Shown piece by piece: positions 8,182 through 17,119 of a stretch of 64,000 nucleotides of DNA (its first letter is position 1; every line of letters starts with the position of its first letter). This DNA is from Elusimicrobiota bacterium (GTDB taxonomy: Bacteria; Elusimicrobiota; Elusimicrobia; UBA1565; UBA9628). Under the pieces are notes generated by a model. The model was given only the letters and a program-made list of their open reading frames with translations. It was not told the origin of the DNA and made no database searches. Where the stretch lies: assembly GCA_023249645.1 (NCBI GenBank), contig JAHFCF010000002.1:62001-126000 (forward strand). Reading direction: 5' to 3'. A program made the position numbers and the translations under genes.

Positions 8182-9387
8182 TTAACGCCGGGAGCGTCGG
8201 CGGTAGCGGCCCCAGTTCATGTCCGCGAAAGTCTTGGGCCGGGGAGGCGTGAGGTGCGGCGGGGCGCTGTATTTGAAATCGGGGAGGACCGCCCGCGGGA
8301 ACACGATGCCCACGAAGCGTTCGATGGCGCCCAAAAATGGCTGTTCGTCCAAGGCCATCAGGGTGATGGCGTCACCCACGCCGTAGGCGCGGGCCGTGCG
8401 GCCGACGCGGTGCACGTAATCCTCCGGGTGGCGCGGCACGTCGTAATTGATGACGTGGCTGATCTCCTTGACGTCGATGCCGCGCGCCGCGATGTCCGTG
8501 GCCACCAGGATCTTGATGCGGCCCTTGCGGAAGTTCTCCATGGCGTCCGTGCGCTGGCCCTGGGTGCGGTCCGCGTGCAAAACGCCCACGGAGAAGCCCT
8601 TGTCCTTGAGCCGTCGGGTCACATTGTCGGCTCCGTGCTTGGTCCGGCAGAACACGAGCCCCGAGTTGATCTCGGTGGCCTGGAGCAGAGTCACCAGGAA
8701 CTCGGATTTTTGATTCTGGGCGACGGGATAGACCACCTGGCTGATGCCCTCGGCCACCGACGTCGGCCGGGAGATCTGGATGCGCTGGGGATCCTTCATC
8801 GCGAAGGCGGCCACGCGCTCGATCTCGGGCACCAGCGTGGCGGAGAAGAGCATGGTCTGGCGCTTGGTCGGCACGCGGCGGATGATCTCGCGGATGTCCG
8901 GCAAAAAACCCATGTCGAGCATCCTGTCCGCCTCGTCAAGAACCAAAAACTCGACCTGGTCGAGGCGGAAGGTCCCCTGTCTCAAGTGATCCAAAAGCCT
9001 GCCGGGCGTCGCCACGAGCACTTGGGCGCCTTGGGCCAGGGCTTGGCGCTGGCCCTGATAGCCGACCCCGCCGATCACGATGGCGACCTTGATGGGCGTG
9101 AATCGCCCCAGATCGCGGAACGTCGTCTCCACCTGGGCGGCCAGCTCCCGGGTGGGCACGATGATCAGGGCGCGCAGGCCTGGGCGGGGGTGCTCGAGGA
9201 AACGATGCAGGATGGGCAAGGAGAACGCCGCGGTCTTGCCGCTGCCGGTCTGCGCGCAGCCCAACAGGTCCAGGCCTTTCTGCGCCAGAGGGATGGCCTG
9301 CGCCTGTATGGGCGTGGGTTCGGCGAAACCCATGGCGCGGATCCCGCGCACGAGCTCCGGATGAAGGCCGAGTTTAGTGAATGGCAT
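8182..9387 (-). CDS. DEAD-box ATP-dependent RNA helicase, RhlE-like
   Basis: A 401-residue protein with all core motifs in order: Q motif (EPTPIQAQAIP), motif I (AQTGSGKTAAF), PTRELA, TPGR, DEAD (VLDEADRMLDMGF), SAT (LFSATL), VFCRTKHG, ATDIAARGID and HRVGRTAR. A short basic tail (YRRRSRR) follows, as in RhlE-like enzymes. Known role: RNA duplex unwinding in ribosome assembly, RNA decay or cold adaptation. Its ATG overlaps the stop of the upstream Cys-rich gene by one base (TGATG), implying coupled translation. It is convergent with the rhodanese gene, separated by 41 bases. Confidence 0.92.
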   Translation of the reverse strand: MPFTKLGLHPELVRGIRAMGFAEPTPIQAQAIPLAQKGLDLLGCAQTGSGKTAAFSLPILHRFLEHPRPGLRALIIVPTRELAAQVETTFRDLGRFTPIKVAIVIGGVGYQGQRQALAQGAQVLVATPGRLLDHLRQGTFRLDQVEFLVLDEADRMLDMGFLPDIREIIRRVPTKRQTMLFSATLVPEIERVAAFAMKDPQRIQISRPTSVAEGISQVVYPVAQNQKSEFLVTLLQATEINSGLVFCRTKHGADNVTRRLKDKGFSVGVLHADRTQGQRTDAMENFRKGRIKILVATDIAARGIDVKEISHVINYDVPRHPEDYVHRVGRTARAYGVGDAITLMALDEQPFLGAIERFVGIVFPRAVLPDFKYSAPPHLTPPRPKTFADMNWGRYRRRSRR

Positions 9388-9827
9388 CAGGCCGCGGCAG
9401 ACGGATCAGGCGGGGGGAGATAATCGACCTCGATCTTGTATTGCGCCTGGCAGCCGCAGGTGTCCTTCGCTCCGGCATAGAGAGGCTCGCGGCACGAGAC
9501 GCTGCCCTCGGCCACGGCCTGGCGCTGGCCGATGGCGCGGGACACGGCCTCGCTGAAATCGAAACGCCCCACGCCGCAGCGGCCAGGACACGACGCGTCC
9601 CACCGGCATGCGTCATTGGCCTGAAGCGTGAGGGCCTTTTCCTCCAGCAGCTGCTGCTGGGGGGTGAGGAATCTCAGGGTGAAAGCCAACTGACGCACGG
9701 ACGGATATCGGGCCTGCAAGGTCGCTCCGGAACTTTCCCGGGAACGCGCATCCGCCGCGCGCTGGACCTTCTCCTCGTTCTTGTTGGCGCCCTGGCTCTT
9801 GCGGCGCTTCTTGAAATATCCTGCCAT
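9387..9827 (-). CDS. Small basic Cys-containing protein of unknown function
   Basis: A 146-residue protein with a lysine/arginine-rich N-terminus (AGYFKKRRKSQ), a helical middle and six Cys in the second half (CRWDASCPGRCGVG, then VSCREP and DTCGCQ). The Cys spacing could bind zinc or form disulfides, but no known family is recognised. There is no signal peptide. A plausible promoter lies upstream (TTGCGG-16-TATACT). The stop overlaps the helicase start by one base, so it may act with the helicase on RNA, which would suit its basic N-terminus; that is inference only. Confidence 0.6.
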   Translation of the reverse strand: MAGYFKKRRKSQGANKNEEKVQRAADARSRESSGATLQARYPSVRQLAFTLRFLTPQQQLLEEKALTLQANDACRWDASCPGRCGVGRFDFSEAVSRAIGQRQAVAEGSVSCREPLYAGAKDTCGCQAQYKIEVDYLPPPDPSAAA

Positions 9828-9837
9828 GACTGTCTGC

Positions 9838-9865
9838 AGTATAGCATTTAAACCGGAGCCCGCAA
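9838..9865 (-). promoter_or_regulatory. Predicted sigma-70 promoter for the Cys-rich gene and helicase
   Basis: On the minus strand TTGCGG (9860-9865) and TATACT (9838-9843) are separated by 16 bases; the -10 box ends ten bases before the ATG at 9827. Confidence 0.45.
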
Positions 9866-9903
9866 GGAATGGCGAGGGGGCTTTTCTTTCCTTAATGATA
9901 TGT

Positions 9904-9909
9904 TAGAAT
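9904..9909 (+). promoter_or_regulatory. Candidate -10 box six bases before a start codon (possible leaderless mRNA)
   Basis: TAGAAT in tatgttagaatgcctcATG ends five bases before the ATG at 9915, which places transcription start at or next to that ATG. No Shine-Dalgarno sequence is present. No strong -35 is seen. Confidence 0.35.
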
Positions 9910-9914
9910 GCCTC

Positions 9915-10385
9915 ATGCTCCCGTTCACGCGCGCCGCGTTCCTTCTGGCGCTCCTGCTCGGAGCCTGCGCGCGCCCGGAGACTGCCGAGAAGCTCCCGGA
10001 CATCAAGCTGCCGACGGTCTCGGCCCAGCCCGCCCCCTCTCTGGCCTCCTGTCCCGCCAAGAAATGCCTGACCGTCTATGTCGCGCCCTGGTGCGGCTAC
10101 TGCCGGGCCGCCACGCCCATGCTCCTGAAGCTGCGCAAATACCTGCGCCAGAACCAGGAGGAGATGCGCTTCATCGTGGGCAAGGACCGCCTGGCGGCCC
10201 TGAGAGAATACGGCCGCGTGTTCGGGCCGGACACCCTGCTGGACGTAGACGACGCCTTCGCCGTCGACGGGGTGCCCCATTTCTTCGTCAGCGACCCGAA
10301 CGGAACCATCCTCAAGGAAGTCTCCGGCGTTCCCTCTGGAGACTATCCTCCCGAAGAGATCGCCGGCTATTTCGGCCTGCCCTAG
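9915..10385 (+). CDS. Thioredoxin-fold lipoprotein
   Basis: A 156-residue protein. The N-terminus is a lipoprotein signal (LLALLLGAC, lipid-modified Cys near residue 18). A thioredoxin-like domain follows with the redox motif PWCGYC and the cis-Pro region GVPHFFV. The protein should be membrane-anchored, facing the periplasm, and act as a disulfide oxidoreductase or reductase. I prefer the ATG at 9915 over 9900 because it gives a normal signal peptide; the upstream ATG overlaps a -10-like sequence. It stands alone, convergent with the glycosyltransferase gene four bases away. The partner protein is unknown. Confidence 0.78.
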   Translation: MLPFTRAAFLLALLLGACARPETAEKLPDIKLPTVSAQPAPSLASCPAKKCLTVYVAPWCGYCRAATPMLLKLRKYLRQNQEEMRFIVGKDRLAALREYGRVFGPDTLLDVDDAFAVDGVPHFFVSDPNGTILKEVSGVPSGDYPPEEIAGYFGLP

Positions 10386-10388
10386 GGC

Positions 10389-11114
10389 TTATCTTCGGCC
10401 GTCGTAGAGATTCTTATGGACCGCAGTATCCCTGAGACTTTTTTGGGGGGACTTCGCTATGTCCAGGAGGATTTTCAGGAACTCCCAAGGGCTGTAGAGG
10501 GCGAACTTCCGACCTGAACTGACATGCCTCGGCTGGGTCAAGATGAGAAAGTCCAGACCGCGCGGTTTGGCCCAGAGCCGGAGCTTGCGGCTCAAGCCCA
10601 ATTCCTCGCCCGCGGCGAGTTCCGGAGGGAATCCCCCGACCGCGCGGAAAGCATCGGCACGGCAGAAGACAAAGGAGCCCGCGGCCCACTTCAGGGCGAG
10701 CGAGAACAGCGTCCAAAGGCCCACTAAGAGGGCTCCCCACCAGGGCTTCTCATCCAGATCGATGAGCGATCCGCCGCCGACACAGCGGCCGCTCTGCGCG
10801 GCGGCGAGCACCGCCGACAAGGACGCGGTCGAAAGCCGGGAATCCGCGTCGATGAACAAGAACCACTCGCCCAAAGCGGCGGCCGCACCCGCGTTGCGCG
10901 CGCAAGAGATGCGGCGGATCGGCTCGCGGACCACCGTCGCCCCGGCTTCCCGCGCCAGGCGGGGCGTGGCATCCGTGGAGGCGTTGTCGCAGACGACGAT
11001 CTCCCAGGACAGATCCGGCCGGCCGCAGCCGGCCAGGGCGGCCTGCACGCTCTGAAGACAACCGGACAGGAGCTTTTCCTCATTGTAGGCCGGGATGATG
11101 ATGGAGAGTTTCAA
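10389..11114 (-). CDS. Family 2 glycosyltransferase
   Basis: A 241-residue GT-A fold protein: SIIIPAYNEEKLL at the N-terminus, DNASTDATPRLA, and the metal-binding FLFIDADSRL (DxD type). It is a cytoplasmic or membrane-associated transferase using a nucleotide sugar; acceptor unknown. The track start at 11288 overlaps the upstream zinc-ribbon gene in another frame; the TTG at 11114 directly before KLSIIIPAYN is the best start although its Shine-Dalgarno is weak. It is last in the minus-strand run that begins at tRNA-Lys. Confidence 0.78.
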   Translation of the reverse strand: MKLSIIIPAYNEEKLLSGCLQSVQAALAGCGRPDLSWEIVVCDNASTDATPRLAREAGATVVREPIRRISCARNAGAAAALGEWFLFIDADSRLSTASLSAVLAAAQSGRCVGGGSLIDLDEKPWWGALLVGLWTLFSLALKWAAGSFVFCRADAFRAVGGFPPELAAGEELGLSRKLRLWAKPRGLDFLILTQPRHVSSGRKFALYSPWEFLKILLDIAKSPQKSLRDTAVHKNLYDGRR

Positions 11115-11130
11115 GGTCGGGGCCTGCCGC

Positions 11131-11331
11131 CTAGACTTTGCGCGCCACGATGAACCAGATGGCGGCCACCAAGGCAAAAACAGCGATGAAAAAAACGATC
11201 GGGACGATCGACCAGGTCGTGCCCACCGTCGGCATGTCGTCGGACTCATCGGCGAAGGATTCGGGGCAATTGGGACACACACGGGCATCCCGGGGGACCT
11301 CGGTCTTGCAGGAAGGGCAGCGCTTTGTCAT
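11131..11331 (-). CDS. Small zinc-ribbon membrane protein
   Basis: A 66-residue protein with a CPSC...CPNC zinc ribbon at residues 5-22 and one C-terminal transmembrane helix (SIVPIVFFIAVFALVAAIWF) followed by basic residues. The architecture matches small tail-anchored zinc-ribbon proteins of unknown function. I use the ATG at 11331; a TTG at 11349 would add six residues. It sits between the TPR gene (20 bases upstream) and the glycosyltransferase in one run. Confidence 0.7.
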   Translation of the reverse strand: MTKRCPSCKTEVPRDARVCPNCPESFADESDDMPTVGTTWSIVPIVFFIAVFALVAAIWFIVARKV

Positions 11332-11350
11332 GGCCGGGTAGGATAGCAAA

Positions 11351-12007
11351 TCAGAGCCGCTTCAAAGCCTCCTCAGCCACACGACGATAGCGCGGATCCT
11401 TGCTCGTGTCCTGGATGAGACGGTAAAGGGCGGCAGCCTTCTCTTGCTGGCCGCATTGAGCATAGAGATACGCCATCATGTTCTTGATCATGGCCGGACA
11501 GTCGCTCTCTCCCAGGATCGGCTCCAGGATCCGGATGACTCCCGCCTTGTCGCCGCGGCGGTGCAGGCCGATGGCCGCGACATAGGCCTGATATTGAACG
11601 TTATGCGCGTCGCGGCTCAAGGCGACTTGCAGCACGCGCAAGGCCTCGTCGGGGCGGTTGAGATTGAAGGCCAGAGCCCCTGACGCATAGAGCGTCGCGT
11701 AGGTGAACGTGGGATCCACGTCGAGGATGCGCAGGGCGCGCGCGGCGAGTTCCGGATAGGCGCTGGAAACCGCCTGCGTCACTTGCTCTTCCTCTTCGGC
11801 GCCGGGCTGGGGCGTCCCGTAATAGATGAGAAGGCGTATGAATCCCAAGTCCGCGGCAAGCCGGCGCATCCCCAACGAAAGCAAGCCCGCGGACTCGACC
11901 GCGTTGTCAGCAACCAGGCCCTGGCTTAAGGGAGAAGAGGCGGGGCGCAGATGGAAGGACGCGGCGTTCAAGGCCGCGCACAGGCCGAGAGCCACCACCC
12001 AGCGCAT
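11351..12007 (-). CDS. Membrane-anchored TPR-repeat protein
   Basis: A 218-residue protein with an N-terminal hydrophobic segment (MRWVVALGLCAALNAASF) acting as signal or anchor, then tetratricopeptide-like helices (ALRILDVDPTFTYATLYASG, FNLNRPDEALRVLQVAL, AAALYRLIQD). TPR proteins are protein-interaction scaffolds. The ATG at 12007 overlaps the ABC permease stop as TGATG and is preceded by AAGGAG, so I reject the track start at 12088. Coupling with the exporter genes suggests it belongs to the same envelope process. Confidence 0.75.
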   Translation of the reverse strand: MRWVVALGLCAALNAASFHLRPASSPLSQGLVADNAVESAGLLSLGMRRLAADLGFIRLLIYYGTPQPGAEEEEQVTQAVSSAYPELAARALRILDVDPTFTYATLYASGALAFNLNRPDEALRVLQVALSRDAHNVQYQAYVAAIGLHRRGDKAGVIRILEPILGESDCPAMIKNMMAYLYAQCGQQEKAAALYRLIQDTSKDPRYRRVAEEALKRL

Positions 12008-12756
12008 CAGAACTCCTTGCGCCGAAACAGAGAGCGGCCCAGGACGAGCCACACGGCCGAGTAGAGCGCCGCGTACGCGAACCACCACCAGAGCGGCGCT
12101 TCCAAGGCCGCGCGGTCGCGCAGATTATAGAGCTGCAGGTCCGGCACGATCCAGGAAAGCGCGGCCAGCGGCGCTGCCGCAAGAACCGAGGCGCGCTGAA
12201 CAAGGAACCGGATCTCCGGCAGGAAATGCCCCAGGGTCCAGCCCACGGCAGCGAGAACGCCGGCGGTGAGGGCTGAGGAAGAGAAGACGGCCAAAAAGGT
12301 CGCCAAGGCGGACGTCACGAACACCTTGAGGTAAGCCCCCAGGAAAGCCAGGGCATAAGGATCCGTCCAACGCCAGCCCTTGGCCGCCAGGATGGCCAGA
12401 TGAAAGACGGCCATGAGGACCATGGAGGCCAGGACCGACAGCATCAAGCCCAGAAAACGGCCCAGAAGATATTCCCCGCGGCTGACCGGGCGAGTGAGGA
12501 TCAGGTAGATGGTCTTGGTCTCCATCTCGTGCAGGATGATGGTGACGGCGCCGTAGAGGGCGCCGGCCAGGCCCATGAGCTCGATGAATCCGAGGCCGAA
12601 ATCGTAGAGGACCCGGACCTCCTGCTCCACGGCCAGAACCCCCAGGAGCAGGCTCATATAAAGGAAGACGCCGGCAAAGGCCACGGACAGGAGGAAAAAA
12701 CGGCTGCGCAGGTTCTCGCGCCAGCCGGTCAAAGCCAGAAGGAGGACGTTTTTCAT
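12007..12756 (-). CDS. ABC-2 type transporter permease
   Basis: A 249-residue integral membrane protein with about six hydrophobic helices (e.g. FFLLSVAFAGVFLYMSLLLG and VLASMVLMAVFHLAILAA) and the ABC-2 motif region around KTIYLILTRPVSRGEYLLGR. The start at 12756 overlaps the ATPase stop by ATGA. Together with the ATPase it forms an exporter of the ABC-2 class; substrate unknown. The motif (TRPVSRGEYLLGRF) is typical of NosY/DrrB-like permeases. Confidence 0.85.
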   Translation of the reverse strand: MKNVLLLALTGWRENLRSRFFLLSVAFAGVFLYMSLLLGVLAVEQEVRVLYDFGLGFIELMGLAGALYGAVTIILHEMETKTIYLILTRPVSRGEYLLGRFLGLMLSVLASMVLMAVFHLAILAAKGWRWTDPYALAFLGAYLKVFVTSALATFLAVFSSSALTAGVLAAVGWTLGHFLPEIRFLVQRASVLAAAPLAALSWIVPDLQLYNLRDRAALEAPLWWWFAYAALYSAVWLVLGRSLFRRKEF

Positions 12757-13472
12757 CGCACGGTCTCCACGAAGAGTCCTTCCAGGCCTTCCGGAGCGCT
12801 GTCCCATTCCTTGTGCGGGATGAGGCGCGCCAGGCGCCCCTCTTTCAAGACGCCGACGCGGTCGCAGAGCTTCTCCACCTCGGAGATGCTGTGCGACGAG
12901 ACGACCAGGGTCTTGCCCTTCTCGCGCAGGGTGCCCAAGAGATCCCGGAACTCCTTGATGGCCAAGGGGTCGAGCCCGCTGACCGGCTCGTCGAGGATGA
13001 TGAGGCGCGGGTCGTGCAGGATGGCCTGCGCCAAGCCCACGCGCTGGACCATGCCCTTGGAGAACTCTCCCAGGCGGCGGTCGCCCTGCGCCGAGAGCCC
13101 GACCAAGGAGAGCACCTCCTCGATGCGCGCGGCCATGGCCTGCTCAGGCAGACCCGAGAGCCGTCCGTAGAAGCGCAAGGACTCGCGCGGGGTGAGGAAG
13201 GAGTAGAAGCAGGGAAGTTCCGGCAGAAAACCCACCTGCGAGAGGTCCGGCACGCGCACATCCCCCGAGGTCGCCCTCAGGAGTCCCAAAGCCAGCTTGA
13301 AGGTCGTGGTCTTGCCGCTGCCGTTCAAGCCGAGAAGCCCGAAAGATTCGCCTTCGGGGATCGAGAGCGACAGATCGACGATGCCGCGGCTGTATGTCGT
13401 GCGGCCCAGATGCGAGCGGGAATAGGTCTTGGTGACTTTCGAGAATTCAAGGCTGAACGGCTTCTCACTCAT
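12753..13472 (-). CDS. ABC transporter ATP-binding protein (ABC-2 exporter)
   Basis: A 239-residue ATPase: Walker A GLNGSGKTTT, Q-loop region QVGFLPELPCFYSF, signature EFSKGMVQRVGLAQA, Walker B LIILDEPVSGLDP and the switch His in VVSSHSIS. It powers the coupled permease. The start overlaps the end of lon by eight bases (ATGAGTGA). The signature reads FSKGM rather than LSGGQ, a common variant in CcmA/NatA-like exporters. Confidence 0.9.
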   Translation of the reverse strand: MSEKPFSLEFSKVTKTYSRSHLGRTTYSRGIVDLSLSIPEGESFGLLGLNGSGKTTTFKLALGLLRATSGDVRVPDLSQVGFLPELPCFYSFLTPRESLRFYGRLSGLPEQAMAARIEEVLSLVGLSAQGDRRLGEFSKGMVQRVGLAQAILHDPRLIILDEPVSGLDPLAIKEFRDLLGTLREKGKTLVVSSHSISEVEKLCDRVGVLKEGRLARLIPHKEWDSAPEGLEGLFVETVR

Positions 13473-15813
13473 GGGCAGTGATCGGTTCCTTGGTCCTGGA
13501 AGGGACCAAAGCCAGCTTGAGGACCTGGTCGAAATGCTCGACAGGCACCATCTTCAAAGCCTTGAGCACATCCTCCGGGATGTCCTCGAGGTCCTTGCGG
13601 TTGCCTTCCGGATAGATGACGGTCCTGATGCCGTCGCGATGCGCGGCCAGGACCTTCTCCTTCAACCCGCCGATGGGCAGCACGCGGCCGCGCAAGGTCA
13701 TCTCGCCGGTCATGGCCACGGAGCCGGCGACGGCCCGTCCGCTGATCAGGCTGGCCAAAGCCGAGGCGATGGCGATCCCCGCGGAGGGACCATCCTTGGG
13801 CGTGGCGCCGTCCGGGACATGGACGTGGAAGTCCATGTCCTTGAAGGTTTCCAAGGATCCGCCGATAGTTTTTGAGACGGATTTTACGTAGGAGAAGGCG
13901 GCCTGGGCCGACTCGGTCATGACTGAGCCGAGCTTGCCCGTGAGCTTGAGCTCGCCCTTGCCTGGCACGGTCACGGCCTCCACCGCCATGGTGATGCCGC
14001 CCACCTCGGTCCAGGCCAGGCCCGTGGAGACTCCCACGGCATTGTGCGTGCGGCGGTCATGGTGGAACTTGGGGATCCCCAGGAATTCGGGGAGGTTCTT
14101 CGCGTCCACGCGGATCGCCGCTGCCTCTCCTGAAGCGAAGCGCTTGGCCGCCTTGCGGGCCAAAGAAGCCATCTCGCGGTCGAGGTTCCTCACGCCGGCC
14201 TCGCTCGTGTAATCGTCGATGGCGCGCTCGACCGCCCCGTCGTTGACCTTCAGACGCCCGGGCTCGATGCCGTGCTCCTTCAACTGCTTGGGCAAAAGAT
14301 AGGTCTTGGCGATGAGGAGCTTTTCTCTGTGCGTGTAGCCGGAGAAGCGCAGGATCTCCAGGCGGTCCTGGAGGCTCACGGGGATGCCTTCCAAGGTATT
14401 GGCCGTGCAGACGAACATGACCTGGGAGAGGTCGAACTCCACGTCGAGATAGTGGTCGACGAAGGTGTTGTTCTGCTCCGGATCGAGCACTTCCAGAAGC
14501 GCCGCGGCCGGGTCTCAGCGCCAGTCCGTACCCATCTTGTCCACCTCGTCGGGCAGAAAGAGCGGATTCTTGCTGCCCGCCTGTCGCAATGACTGGATGA
14601 TGCGGCCGGGCAAGGAGCCGATGTAGGTGCGGCGATGACCCCGGATCTCCGCCTCATCCCGCACGCCGCCCAACGAAAGGCGGACGAACTTGCGGTCCAT
14701 GGCGCGCGCGATCGACTTGCCCATGGAGGTCTTGCCGACTCCCGGGGGGCCCACGAAGCAGAGGATGGGGCCGCGCAGGCCCTTGGTCAGACTGCAGACG
14801 GCCAGATGCTCCAGGACGCGCTCCTTGATCTTTTTTAAGTCATAGTGGTCCGCTTCTAGGATCTCCTCAGCGCGCGCAATCTCGAGGTTGTCGCGCGTCT
14901 TCTTGGACCAGGGCACGCGGACCATCCAATCGAGATACGTGCGCGCCACCGTCGCCTCGGGAGAGTAGGGCATCATCTTCTCCAGGCGCCCCACTTCCTT
15001 CAAAGAAGCTTGCAGAGCCTCGTCCGGCATGCCCGCCTCGGCCACGGCCTTCTTCAGGTCTTCGATCTCCTGGGCGAAGTCGTCCTTCTTTTGGAGCTCC
15101 TTCTGGATGGCCTTCATCTGCTCCGTCAGGTAGTACTCCTTCTGGGACTTCTCCATCTGCGTCTTGACGCGGGCGTGGATCTTGCGCTCGACATTGAGCA
15201 TCTCGATGTCGGCTTTGAGAAGTTCGAGGAGCTTGAGCAGCCGCTCGGAAGGCCGCAGGATCTCCAAGAGGGTCTGACGCTCCGCGTTCTTGGCCACCGC
15301 ATGAGCGGAGACGGCGTCGGCCAGCTGGGCCGGATTCTCGATGCGGGCAAAGACGCCCAGGGCGTCCGCCCCGCCGCGCCCGGAGAGCTTGAAATGCTCT
15401 TCCGCAGACTCGAGGATGCGGCGCATCAGGGCCTTGATCTCCGGCGTGACCGGCTCAGCGACTTCCGGATAATCCAGGTCCGCCTGCCAATAGCCGAGTT
15501 CCTGAGAAAAACGCAAAGCCGTGACCTGTGCCCGACAGAGGCCCTGCAAAAAGACCTTGAGCGTGCCGTCGGGCATCTTGAGATATTGGACGACCTCGCA
15601 CAGCACGCCCAGAGAGAAAAGGTCCTTCTCAGCCGGGTCCTCGATGGCCACGTCCCGCTGGGCCACCACGCCTAAAAGTTTTCCGCAAACCATAGCCGCT
15701 TCCAGGGCCTTGATGGACTTGGGCCTGCCCACGGACAGCGGCAGGACCATCTCAGGGAAGACCACCAGGTCACGGACCGCCAAGAGCGGCAGGGTCTTCG
15801 GGCGTTGGCTCAT
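13465..15813 (-). pseudogene. lon: Lon ATP-dependent protease interrupted by one in-frame TGA
   Basis: Two same-frame ORFs (14518-15813 and 13465-14514) together encode a normal-length Lon of about 781 residues, separated by one TGA at 14515-14517. The N-terminal substrate domain, Walker A (GPPGVGKTSMGKS), Walker B region, AAA+ lid and the Ser-Lys protease domain ([20 protein letters not shown]) are all present. The TGA replaces the conserved Gly in the usual DWRGDP, a one-base change from GGA. Fourteen codons upstream the Walker B strand reads FLPDEVDK where Lon has FLLDE, a second unusual change. Either the genome carries a disabled lon or there is local sequence error. It overlaps tig (ATGA) and the ABC ATPase. 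Confidence 0.85.
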
Positions 15814-17102
15814 GACTTGGCCGCCGGGACCAACGCCTCCGTGATGGACGCCTTGGACAGCATCCAGGTGTGGGTCTTGCGGTCGCGCAGCATGGACTTG
15901 ACCTCGGGCCGCCGTTGCGTGAACATCTTGCGCATATTCTCCTTCTCCTCATCCGAAGGCGTGGCGGCCAGAGCGGCCTGGAGTTCCGCCTCGATCTCCG
16001 CGTCCGTCACCTCCAGCTTCTCGCGCGCGGCGATCGCCGGAAGGAGGAAAGAGATGCGCACGCGGTCCTCGGCCTGCCCCTTGATCTTGGCCTTGAGCTC
16101 CTCGACCTGCTTGGCTGAGAACTCGCCGCGATGGCCCAGGAGCTGGCTCTTGAGGCGCTCCATCATGTGTTCGAGTTCGGCCTCGGCCAAAGAAGGGGGA
16201 ACGGGGATCGGATTGGCCTTCAGAAGGCCGGCCTCCAGCTGCTCGGAGAGCTCGCGCTCGGTCTTGGCCTTGCCCTCCTGGCCGATGATCTCCCGCAATT
16301 TGGCCTTGAGCTCATCGAGGCCGGGCAGTCCCATGTCCTTGGCGAAATCAGCGTCCAGGGGCGGCAGGATCTTGGTCTTGATCTCCTTGAGAGAGACGCA
16401 GAGCTGGGTATCCTGACCGTTGAACTTGACCGTGATCGCCTTGGTCTCGTCGCGCTTCATGCCGAGCAATCCCTCGACTAAGCCGGGCACGGTCTGCTGG
16501 GAGGACATATCCACGAGCTCGTTGACTCCTTTGTCCTTGGGATGGGGCTTGCCGTCCTTCACGGCCGCGTAGTCGATGACGACATAGTGGGTCTTGCCGA
16601 CGGTCTCTTGCGCGGCGCGCTCCAAGCGCGCGTGAGCCTCGCGCAATTCCTCCAGGCGCGCGGCCAGGGCCTCGTCCGTCGCCGGGTAGGCACGACGCTC
16701 GAGCTTGATGCCGGTATAATTCTTCGGCGCCACGCGCGGGGGGACTTCCACGCGCACTTCAAAATGCAGGGGCTTGCCCGCCGGAGCCTCGACCTTCGTC
16801 ACGCTGGGCGTGGCGACAGGGTTCAGGTTCAGCTCGCGCAACGCCTCGGGCACGTGCTTGTGCATGAAATGCTCGAGGACCTCTTCCTTGAGATGCTCGC
16901 CGAACTGCTGGCGCACGAAATCCAAGGGCGCCTTGCCCGGCCTGAAACCGGGGAGCCGCGCGCGCTGCTGGAAACGCACCAGGGAGTTCTGCGTCTCAGA
17001 CTCCACATGGGCCGCGGGCACCTCCACGGAAAAGAGGGCCTCGCAGGCGTCCTCCTTGACGATCTTGAAGCGGACCTTGTCCGACGCCGAGAAGATTCCC
17101 AT
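15810..17102 (-). CDS. tig: Trigger factor, ribosome-associated chaperone and prolyl isomerase
   Basis: A 430-residue protein with the ribosome-binding N-domain (signature LPGFRPGKAPLDFV), a central FKBP-type prolyl isomerase domain (YVVIDYAAVKDGK...VPGLVEGLLGMK) and a helical C-terminal substrate cradle. It binds nascent chains at the exit tunnel. The ATG at 17102 has AGGAGG six bases upstream; the track's longer start would read through tRNA-Leu. Gene order tRNA-Lys, tRNA-Leu, tig, lon lacks the clpP/clpX pair often found between tig and lon. Confidence 0.95.
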   Translation of the reverse strand: MGIFSASDKVRFKIVKEDACEALFSVEVPAAHVESETQNSLVRFQQRARLPGFRPGKAPLDFVRQQFGEHLKEEVLEHFMHKHVPEALRELNLNPVATPSVTKVEAPAGKPLHFEVRVEVPPRVAPKNYTGIKLERRAYPATDEALAARLEELREAHARLERAAQETVGKTHYVVIDYAAVKDGKPHPKDKGVNELVDMSSQQTVPGLVEGLLGMKRDETKAITVKFNGQDTQLCVSLKEIKTKILPPLDADFAKDMGLPGLDELKAKLREIIGQEGKAKTERELSEQLEAGLLKANPIPVPPSLAEAELEHMMERLKSQLLGHRGEFSAKQVEELKAKIKGQAEDRVRISFLLPAIAAREKLEVTDAEIEAELQAALAATPSDEEKENMRKMFTQRRPEVKSMLRDRKTHTWMLSKASITEALVPAAKS

Positions 17103-17119
17103 GACGCCTCCTGAGCGAG

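Noticed and set aside
7792-9423. 543-residue plus-strand ORF
   Set aside because: It runs antisense through the DEAD-box helicase and has low-complexity composition typical of a GC-rich shadow frame.
14515-14517. UGA read as glycine or selenocysteine in lon
   Set aside because: UGA ends many other genes here (ATGA overlaps throughout), so the code is standard. Selenocysteine at a conserved Gly of a AAA+ domain has no rationale and no SECIS-like element was recognised.
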